A stretch of DNA of 39,065 nucleotides from Myxococcales bacterium (GTDB lineage Bacteria > Myxococcota > UBA727 > VGSZ01): contig JAHFED010000056.1 of NCBI GenBank assembly GCA_023248635.1, positions 1 through 39,065 of the forward strand, written 5' to 3'. Shown piece by piece: positions 33,401-39,065 of this stretch. The translations under genes were made by a program, and so were the position numbers. How positions within the stretch are numbered: position 1 is the first letter of the stretch; every line of letters begins with the position of its first letter. The notes under the pieces are model-generated. The model saw only the letters and a list, made by a program, of their open reading frames with translations. It made no database searches and was not told the DNA's origin.

Positions 33401-35949
33401 GCTTCGAAAAAGTGGGGAGTGCCTGGGAGAACCTCTGCCCCGATCTTGTCGACGACGTCACCATCGACAACGCCGACTTCTCCAGTGCAACCGCTGTGAT
33501 CTTCGAAGGCGCCTTCCCCCGCTGCTTTGCCGCTCCCCGCACCTACACGGGCTTGCACCTCAACAACGTCACCCGGGGGATCGTGCTCACGCGCGCAGGC
33601 ACGGTCACCGTCGAGAACTCGACCTTCCACACCTTCGACTCGTCGATCGAGCCCTCGGTGTTCGTGAGCACGAGCGAAGATGCGTCCGCTCGGCTCTTCG
33701 TGCAGGACTCGGTGTTCGACGACTGCGGCGACACTTTCAATCCGGTGATCGAGGTGAGCGGCTGTGTCGGTCTGACCGCGCGACGCAACACCTTCACCAA
33801 CAACCGCACCGCCGTCGCCGACGACCCCGACGAGTGCCGCTTCTTCGACAGCGATGAGTCCCGCCTGCTGCTCGTGCACAACCGCTTCGAGGGCAACGAC
33901 GTTGCCGTCGACCTTCGCAACGGCATCTCCCGCGCCGAGCTGCACCTGAACGCTTTTGTGGACAATGCCATCGACCTGCGCGCCGACGGCATCCTCATCG
34001 GCGCCACCTATGGAGTCGACGTCGATGCCCGCGGCAATTTCTTCGATCGCGGCACCCTTTTTCTGCGGGGCATTGGCGCCGGTCGTACCCTCAACCTCGC
34101 GGGCATCGTCGACTTCTTCGACGTTCCGGCCAGCGACCGGGTGGTGCGCACCACGCCCACGCTCATCAATGTCGCCCAGGCGGGCCCCACGGCAACCACC
34201 CGCACGGCACTGGTGGGACCGGACCAGCAAGCCCGTCTCACCCCCGGCATGTGCGTGGCACCCGAGGTCTTTGCCCTCGACGGAGCGGTGAGCTTCGTCG
34301 ACGACGGAGCCGCTGCTTTGGCCCCCGGCGAGTGCGCGGTCTTCACGATTGGAGCAAGCGGCGATGCCGACGGCCTCGACCTCACGCCGGTGTCCGTCGA
34401 CGACAACGGCTGCATCGACGTCGACTTCGCGCCGGGGGAGCACGCCATTTCCGTCCATTGTGCCCACGCCGCCGGCGTCGATGTTCACGATGCGCGCTTC
34501 CTTGTCGATGCCACGCGCTTCTCCGGGCCGCTGCTGGGCGCTCCCGAAGTGCATTGGTCTGGCGAAGTGGTGCTCGACGGCGACGTCACCGTTCCGGCGG
34601 GTACGACCTTGGTGATCGAGCCCGGCACCACGGTGCGCCTCGCCACCACCGATCGCCTGGCGGGGCAGATCTTTCACAACCACGGCGACAACCCCGACGG
34701 CACCGACAACAGCTGCACGGGGTGCTTCAGCGACAACGTCGTCAACGGCAGCTTCGGTGAACGTGCCCTGGTCGACATCTTCGTCGACGGCGACCTCGTC
34801 GCCGAGGGCACAGCCTTGGCGCCGATCGTTTTCCTCCCCGAAGACGCCGTCGTCGCCCCTTCGAAGTGGGGCGGCATCCGCTTGGCGCTCGGTTCCTCGG
34901 CGTCCTTGTCCCACGTCGACATCGGCGGAGCCGACATCGCGCTGCATGGGGAATTCGCGCCCATCGATCCCTTCTCCGAACCCGTCGTCGATGTCAGCGA
35001 CAGCGTGGTCCGCGAGACCCGCGTCGGTTTGCGGGGTCCTTGCCCGGTGACCTTCTCTGGCAACGTGATGAACCGCGTGATCGAGCCGATGGGCGACCTG
35101 TTCTGCAGCACCGGACTGGTGATCGCAGACTCGGACTTCGTCGACGTCGGCAATCCCTCGGCCGTGGACTTGAGCCCGCTGTTTTCCTTTGGCAGCTACA
35201 GCAGCGGCGGCAGCGACGGCGGCTCCATCGTCTTTAGCGGCGTCACCCTCTCGCGCCTGGGCGGCACCAACGAGCAGGCCTTCGTCACGACCTTGAGTCA
35301 GGCTCGCATCGCCACCATCGCCATCCGCGACAGCGACATCGAGAACATCAACGCCCTCGTGCACCTCAACGGCGATCGCCTCGGCCTCTTCGTCGCCGCT
35401 GTCGTCGAACGCACCACGGTCACCAACTTCGATCGCTTGGTGCAGGACAACGGCTTCGGCACCATCGATCGCGCCGACATCGATCAATGCCGCTTCACGC
35501 GCGGCAACGAGCTCTTCGCCACCGACGACAGCGACATGGTGCGGGACATCGAGATGACGCGCACCGCCATCAGCAACGTCGTCACGCCCTTCAAGGACAC
35601 CAGGCTCGACGGCAATTCGACCTTCCGACTCGTCGTCACCGACAACTCCTTCGACACCGCCACCGACATCTTTCAGGTCGCGCCGCTGAACATCACCACC
35701 GACCGCGCCGTCGACGCCCGCCGCAACAACTTCACCAACGTCAGCGGGCGGATCGTGGATGTGAACAGCACCGACGCCGACAGCCAGATCTCCATCGATG
35801 TCAGCGGCAGCTTCTTTGGCACCACTGACAGCGTGGCCATCGAAGCCGCCCTCGACGATCCCCAGCTCGACCTCGGCGCCGACTTCAAGGGTCGCTGCCA
35901 CTACGCACCTTTTTCGACGACGGCCTTGAACCAGGATTTGCTGCCATGA
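30445..35949 (+). CDS. Giant multi-domain lipoprotein with right-handed beta-helix regions
   Basis: This 1834-aa surface lipoprotein starts at GTG 30445 with CGGAGG four bases upstream. The signal MFSPRSAPSFALIVVVASG ends at lipobox GLGC. The first ~300 residues look like carboxypeptidase-regulatory-type beta-sandwich repeats (GTLVGEVFIEDPDRQ, ITGRVRLAGETEHTG). A Gly/Glu linker is followed by several Ig/cadherin-like domains to ~870. The second half has parallel beta-helix signatures: NGGTLIIAPGARIVI, AGTVTVENSTFHTF, PAGTTLVIEPGTTVRL, with many short N/D-rich turns. These architectures bind surfaces or polysaccharides. The stop overlaps the next start (ATGA), so the PEGA protein is translationally coupled. 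Confidence 0.85.
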   Translation: MFSPRSAPSFALIVVVASGLGCPAPEPPPLQGVQVGTLVGEVFIEDPDRQSIGDAVVTVLGSPASAVSVANKQFVLESVALGTRTVSIVHEALGRATVFDVEIKSPFQTVTLDAGDTTLKRAAAINGTVLGVSRENLPQVFLVGGTSQQVANVGDDGTFALANLPAARVQIGFAAVDRGLVVQELDLVEGETTSLSPVTLEASSVGDLRITGRVRLAGETEHTGISVILNGGSQVVAADDDGVYVFSDLSPGLFTIEARRPGFRSVLMPTVALSADGSVDGIFDAFLAPGQDDASIGGGGDGGEEGSAFQVFIDNPRVGDRIFASDELVLGARLEGSGADAVANSELSWDFRAAGGGGALTSLGTGRVVVVDTGAVPGLLGEIELVLSGVHAGLTDVATATVFVDPLIVTPTFNARVDLALGSSAIALPSISVGVDGVITLPMTETQPVALTATVLDGRGVDVSGGLEWASDTGFFFTGPESALSVLPVGTHTFAVRFSDGQDLIDAASVVVVVAPLEFALTIEAPLDVAANPAPRGDVLNNPPYFDDTGVPLLALVDHPFQLVFPVTAATWRDGDGDVIATGPLVRQLDGSFRFTGRARDLSPGAHLLSLELSDVQGNATSSTTLITVQEVVFDAVFALPLIDADVEEGDAVVVDVDVEHSLLGNGLLRSDLHVSYTSSLVGLLRNAGGASVFGVDETPALVGMGIGRHTLTARVTDGRGVAAATRDVVVRRPGVNINILEPADDSALSPGLPVRFTATAVEDDANDDATFRWLIDGEEIDATFGDYGTDAANPTRLTIDLGAFAADVGIFADPRLAPGPHLLSFCATLEGLDSCQSVDLEVPPLGFELCPSVSPRSITAGQTEVWEEVRRLNCDVTVNGGTLIIAPGARIVIDDLGSGLRFLAMGPAGGSIHIGDIGSNRPAIIESNTRVGASWFGLQLQVTGTTAASVVIENAILRDADRAIRPAFGGVFESEQQQLSLHKVSFEKVGSAWENLCPDLVDDVTIDNADFSSATAVIFEGAFPRCFAAPRTYTGLHLNNVTRGIVLTRAGTVTVENSTFHTFDSSIEPSVFVSTSEDASARLFVQDSVFDDCGDTFNPVIEVSGCVGLTARRNTFTNNRTAVADDPDECRFFDSDESRLLLVHNRFEGNDVAVDLRNGISRAELHLNAFVDNAIDLRADGILIGATYGVDVDARGNFFDRGTLFLRGIGAGRTLNLAGIVDFFDVPASDRVVRTTPTLINVAQAGPTATTRTALVGPDQQARLTPGMCVAPEVFALDGAVSFVDDGAAALAPGECAVFTIGASGDADGLDLTPVSVDDNGCIDVDFAPGEHAISVHCAHAAGVDVHDARFLVDATRFSGPLLGAPEVHWSGEVVLDGDVTVPAGTTLVIEPGTTVRLATTDRLAGQIFHNHGDNPDGTDNSCTGCFSDNVVNGSFGERALVDIFVDGDLVAEGTALAPIVFLPEDAVVAPSKWGGIRLALGSSASLSHVDIGGADIALHGEFAPIDPFSEPVVDVSDSVVRETRVGLRGPCPVTFSGNVMNRVIEPMGDLFCSTGLVIADSDFVDVGNPSAVDLSPLFSFGSYSSGGSDGGSIVFSGVTLSRLGGTNEQAFVTTLSQARIATIAIRDSDIENINALVHLNGDRLGLFVAAVVERTTVTNFDRLVQDNGFGTIDRADIDQCRFTRGNELFATDDSDMVRDIEMTRTAISNVVTPFKDTRLDGNSTFRLVVTDNSFDTATDIFQVAPLNITTDRAVDARRNNFTNVSGRIVDVNSTDADSQISIDVSGSFFGTTDSVAIEAALDDPQLDLGADFKGRCHYAPFSTTALNQDLLP

Positions 35950-37115
35950 GCCCCCTGCTGCTGCTCCTCGCCCTCGCCCACGACGCTGTCCACGACGTCA
36001 CGCCCGCCCCGGCCGCCGTGGTGACCGAGGCCAAAGAGCCCGCGTCGTCGGCAGCACCGACGAGCACTCCGCCAGCACCTGGAGAGACGAAGCCCGCGCC
36101 GGCCGCCCGCACGGGTCCCCGCATCTACATCGTGAAGCCCGCGCTCTCGGGATTGCCGCCGTCTATGGCTGCAACCATCGTGTCGACCATGGCCCAGGCC
36201 ATCGGCCGCGAGGGCTTCAGCGTGCTCACTGCTGACGACGTCAAAACCGTGATCGATCAGCAGGCCGACCTCTCGCTGCTCGGGGGCGACGCCGATCCCC
36301 TGGCTTTGTCGGCGCTGGCCACGGCGGTCGGTGCGGACATGCTGGTGGCGACGGTGGTGAGCTCCATCGACGGCGACACGGTGGTGCAGACGCGCTTGAT
36401 CGATCCCAAACGTTCGACGGTCTTGGCCCGCCGTGAGCTCAAGGCCTCCGAGCAAGGCAACGAGGTGCTGCCGACCCTCGAAGACGCCGCCCGCCTGGTG
36501 CTGCAGCCTCTGTTGGCGTCGGGGCGCGCGAGCGTGAGCGTGGCCGTCAGCGAAGAAGGGGCCAACGTCGTCGTCGACGGCGACGTCGTCGGCGTCTCAC
36601 CCGTGGACCTTCCCATCGGGCTCACGGGGGGTTTGCACCAACTCGTGGTCACCAAGGCCGGCTTCATTCGCTTTCAAGAGACGCTGCGGGTGAAGAGCGG
36701 CGATGCCCTCGCGCGCGAGGTGAGGCTGCGCCCGTCGGTCGAGTTCCTCGCGAGCTACAACGCCGACGCCGGCCTGTACCGCACGCTGGCCTGGGTCAGC
36801 ACCGTTGGCGTCGTCGTCAGCGCGGGGGTTCTCACGGCCGGCGCGATCGGCTGGATCGGGGCGGTCGACAACCAAGCCAAGGTCAATGCCGCGGCGCAGA
36901 AGGAGATCGCAGACAAGGGCATCGATGCGACGCAGCCCCGTTTCAATGAGCTCCAAACACTGCAGACCGACGCCCAGAACGCGGTCACGCCTTGGTTCGT
37001 CGCCCAGGTCGCTGGCGGCGTCGCCACCGGGGTCACCGTGTTGCTGGCGAGTTATTTCTGGGCCTTCGGCGACGACCCGAGCCGCTACGCCGACGTCGAA
37101 GCCGCTGTGCACTGA
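35946..37115 (+). CDS. PEGA-domain membrane protein coupled to the giant lipoprotein
   Basis: This 389-aa protein has an N-terminal signal-like start followed by an Ala/Pro/Glu linker. Residues ~58-180 (RIYIVKPALSGLPPS, GADMLVATVVSSIDGDTV) resemble the TolB/FlgO/CsgG-type N-terminal domain that binds surface or assembly factors. Residues ~195-255 form a PEGA domain (NVVVDGDVVGVSPVDLPIG). Two hydrophobic helices near the end (VSTVGVVVSAGVLTAGAIGW and VAQVAGGVATGVTVLLAS) anchor it. A structural or assembly role with the upstream beta-helix protein fits the ATGA overlap but is inferred. Confidence 0.8.
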   Translation: MSPLLLLLALAHDAVHDVTPAPAAVVTEAKEPASSAAPTSTPPAPGETKPAPAARTGPRIYIVKPALSGLPPSMAATIVSTMAQAIGREGFSVLTADDVKTVIDQQADLSLLGGDADPLALSALATAVGADMLVATVVSSIDGDTVVQTRLIDPKRSTVLARRELKASEQGNEVLPTLEDAARLVLQPLLASGRASVSVAVSEEGANVVVDGDVVGVSPVDLPIGLTGGLHQLVVTKAGFIRFQETLRVKSGDALAREVRLRPSVEFLASYNADAGLYRTLAWVSTVGVVVSAGVLTAGAIGWIGAVDNQAKVNAAAQKEIADKGIDATQPRFNELQTLQTDAQNAVTPWFVAQVAGGVATGVTVLLASYFWAFGDDPSRYADVEAAVH

Positions 37116-37193
37116 CCCAGCAGCGAAGCGCTCGTTGTCGCCCGCCGCGCGCTGGGCTAGCCGTCGTCGTCGTCACTCCAGCAGAGGTTCACC

Positions 37194-38306
37194 GTGATCA
37201 TTGGCTGTCCCACCGAGATCAAGACCCGGGAAAACCGCGTCGGCATCATCCCTGCCTCGGTCTTCGAGCTCACCAAGGGTGGGCACAAAGTGCTCGTGCA
37301 AAAGGGCGCGGGCTTAGGCTCGGGCATCACCGACGAGAAGTACCTGGCCGCGGGTGCGGTGATTGTCGACGACGCCAAAGACGTCTGGGGCCGCGCTGAC
37401 CTCGTCACCAAGGTCAAAGAGCCGCTGCCGCCGGAGTACCCGCTGATGCGCGCAGGCCAGATTCTCTACACCTACTTGCACCTGGCGCCGGAGCCCGAGC
37501 TCACGCAGCAGCTGCTCACACGCAAGGTCAGCGGCATCGCCTACGAGACCATCCAGGTCGGCAACACCCTGCCCCTGCTCAAGCCCATGAGCGAGGTCGC
37601 CGGCAAGATGGCGGTGCAGGTCGGTGCCTGGTGTTTGGAGAAGGAGCACGGCGGCAAAGGCATCCTGCTCGGCGGCGTCCCGGGTGTGCCCCGCGGCAAG
37701 GTCGTCGTCATCGGCGGCGGCGTCGTCGGCGTCAACGCTGCCAAGGTGGCGGTCGGCATGGGGGCCGATGTCACCATCGTCGACAACTCCCTCGAGCGCC
37801 TCGAATACCTCGAGGACATCTTCATGGAGCGCGCCCAGACCCTCTACTCGACGCAGCAGGCCATCGCCGAGCAGGTCGAGAAGGCCGACCTCGTCATCGG
37901 CGCCGTGTTGGTCGCGGGAGCCCGGGCGCCGCGCCTGGTCACCCGTGACCTGTTGAAGCGCATGGAGCCCGGCAGCGTCATCGTCGACGTCGCGGTCGAC
38001 CAGGGCGGCTGCGTCGAGACCATGAAAGTGACGACCCACGACAGCCCCACCTTCCTCGTCGACGGCGTCGTCCACTACGGCGTCGCCAACATGCCGGGGG
38101 CCGTGCCGCGCACCAGCACCTTCGCGCTCAACCACGCGACTTTCCCCTACTTGCGCCTGCTCGCCGAGCGCGGCTTCAAAGAAGCCATCCGCTCGTCGGC
38201 GCCGCTGGCCAAGGGCGTCAACACCCACGATGGCCACATCACCTACCGCGCCGTCGCCGAGGCCCACCCCGCGGCCCCCTTCACGCCCATCGAAGACCTG
38301 CTCTGA
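37194..38306 (+). CDS. ald: Alanine dehydrogenase
   Basis: This 370-aa enzyme interconverts L-alanine and pyruvate + ammonia with NAD. Conserved residues include Arg15, Lys75 (VKEPLPPEY) and catalytic His96 ([10 protein letters not shown]). The NAD fold ([19 protein letters not shown]) and [12 protein letters not shown] are in place, and the length is normal. The start is GTG 37194 with AGAGG six bases upstream. The stop is three bases before the miaE start, so the two are one transcript. Confidence 0.97.
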   Translation: MIIGCPTEIKTRENRVGIIPASVFELTKGGHKVLVQKGAGLGSGITDEKYLAAGAVIVDDAKDVWGRADLVTKVKEPLPPEYPLMRAGQILYTYLHLAPEPELTQQLLTRKVSGIAYETIQVGNTLPLLKPMSEVAGKMAVQVGAWCLEKEHGGKGILLGGVPGVPRGKVVVIGGGVVGVNAAKVAVGMGADVTIVDNSLERLEYLEDIFMERAQTLYSTQQAIAEQVEKADLVIGAVLVAGARAPRLVTRDLLKRMEPGSVIVDVAVDQGGCVETMKVTTHDSPTFLVDGVVHYGVANMPGAVPRTSTFALNHATFPYLRLLAERGFKEAIRSSAPLAKGVNTHDGHITYRAVAEAHPAAPFTPIEDLL

Positions 38307-38309
38307 TCG

Positions 38310-38927
38310 ATGCTGCACCTGGTGGGGACGACGTCGTCGGCATGGCTGTCAACGGCGTTGTCGTCGATGGACAAGATCCTCGTCGATCACGCCCACTGTG
38401 AGCACAAGGCGGCAGTGACGGCGCTGTCCTTCGTCTCGAAGTACCCCGACGATCCGCGCCTGATCACCGCCCTGGGCGCCCTCGCGCGCGACGAGGCCGG
38501 CCACTTCACGCGCGTTGCCGAGCTCTGCGTCACGAAGGGCTTGTCGCTGGGACACCCCGCGAAAGACCCCTACGTCGAAGCCCTGCTCGGCCGCTGCCGC
38601 ACTTCGAGCGTGCTCGACGGACGCGTGGATCGCTTGCTCTGTTGCGCACTCATCGAGGGACGCTCGTGCGAACGCCTGCAGCTGTTGGCCGAAGCCCTGC
38701 CCCAGCACAAACAGGCCTTCGTCGACGACGACGTCTGCGCGCTCTACGCCGAACTCTGGCGTGAAGAAGCCACGCACCACACCCTGTTCATCGAGCTGGC
38801 CGAACGATCGTTGCGTCGATCCGGCGTCGCCTCCGCTCACGAGCGCACGTTGTCCCGCCTCCGCGAGCTTGCGGCCTGGGAGGGCGAGTTGCTGGCCCGC
38901 TTGCCGACGCGTGCCGCGCTGCATTGA
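38310..38927 (+). CDS. miaE: tRNA 2-methylthio-N6-isopentenyladenosine hydroxylase (MiaE)
   Basis: MiaE is a di-iron, O2-dependent enzyme that hydroxylates ms2i6A37 in tRNAs reading U-starting codons. The 205-aa helical chain has the ligands Glu31 ([13 protein letters not shown]), Glu62/His65 (ARDEAGHF), a Glu in [11 protein letters not shown] and EEATHH near the end. It implies miaA and miaB elsewhere and an aerobic lifestyle. It follows alanine dehydrogenase by three bases. The stop lies 19 bases before palindromic array 3. Confidence 0.92.
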   Translation: MLHLVGTTSSAWLSTALSSMDKILVDHAHCEHKAAVTALSFVSKYPDDPRLITALGALARDEAGHFTRVAELCVTKGLSLGHPAKDPYVEALLGRCRTSSVLDGRVDRLLCCALIEGRSCERLQLLAEALPQHKQAFVDDDVCALYAELWREEATHHTLFIELAERSLRRSGVASAHERTLSRLRELAAWEGELLARLPTRAALH

Positions 38928-38946
38928 TGTCGAGGCGTTGCCCCAA

Positions 38947-39065
38947 TTCATCGCCGCCAGGCGATGAACCTGTAGACAATTCACCGACACGCGAAGCGCT
39001 GTCGGTGAATTCATCGCCGCCAGGCGATGAACCTGTAGACAATTCACCGACACGCGAAGCGCTGT
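38947..39065. repeat. Palindromic repeat array 3 (reverse orientation, runs off window)
   Basis: Modules of the same family are read on the minus strand: B (38947-38979), A (38980-39009), B (39010-39042) and a partial A (39043-39065, cut by the window edge). B and A alternate exactly. It begins 19 bases after the miaE stop, so it probably lies in that transcript's 3' region. Confidence 0.92.

Noticed and set aside
30451-35901. An 1816-codon minus-strand open frame opposite the giant lipoprotein
   Set aside because: It mirrors the strongly biased codons of the real gene, has no signal or domain and has low-complexity composition.
38349-39053. Minus-strand ORF beginning in array 3 and running through miaE
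   Set aside because: It is antisense to a clear MiaE. It is open only because the modules lack stops in that frame.

Overview
The window is very GC-rich DNA with strong third-position G/C and long runs of GAC, GTC and TCG triplets. It is dense in lipoproteins: acidic GEGEGE linkers, a copper-monooxygenase-like lipoprotein, a c-type cytochrome and a giant beta-helix lipoprotein. It also carries a large transmembrane Ser/Thr kinase, a hybrid histidine kinase, an outer-membrane metal-uptake cluster and GatB. Together these point to a Gram-negative, respiring member of the Myxococcota or a related former-deltaproteobacterial lineage. No rRNA, tRNA, CRISPR array, prophage or recognisable transposase was seen. 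Taxonomy is inferred from gene content only.

Layout. (1) 1-3781, minus strand: a run of exported proteins and lipoproteins, including a peptidylglycine monooxygenase-like protein. (2) 3968-5599, plus strand: a small ORF, a FliK/HpaP-like protein whose 5' end is made of palindromic repeats, and mutM. (3) 5902-9003, minus strand: a 1033-aa Ser/Thr kinase with GYF-like, transmembrane and TPR parts. (4) 9224-15114, plus strand: five genes joined by four 4-base ATGA overlaps (esterase lipoprotein, gatB, ABC ATPase, ABC permease, Tat/lipoprotein FAD oxidase), closed by a strong bidirectional terminator. (5) 15195-21086: a YceI/di-haem cytochrome fusion, a DedA protein, a hybrid histidine kinase and an AmpG-like MFS permease. 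(6) 21473-22093: a triple zinc-finger protein whose ribosome site lies in a hairpin. (7) 25700-22139, minus strand: a zinc/manganese-type uptake operon (small His/Cys protein, outer-membrane protein, substrate-binding protein, permease) with no ATPase gene. (8) 25894-30092: an M20 peptidase lipoprotein, an unrecognised 589-aa protein and a crotonase. (9) 30445-38927: a 1834-aa beta-helix lipoprotein coupled to a PEGA protein, then alanine dehydrogenase and MiaE.

Three kinds of dispersed repeat stand out. The first is a two-module palindromic family: module A is 30 bp and module B is 33 bp, both hairpins and both divisible by three. It occurs as three arrays (511-666, 4140-4301, 38947-39065), and the middle one appears to be translated in frame. 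The second is a ~214-bp multi-hairpin element present twice (5640-5853 and 30135-30348), each time starting 41-43 bp after the stop codon of a plus-strand gene. The third is a single ~127-bp nested palindrome at 21122-21248. The in-frame palindromic modules and the multi-hairpin element are the best candidates for something undescribed. Next come a PHM-like protein with His in place of the CuM methionine, the YceI-cytochrome fusion and the ATPase-less metal-uptake operon.
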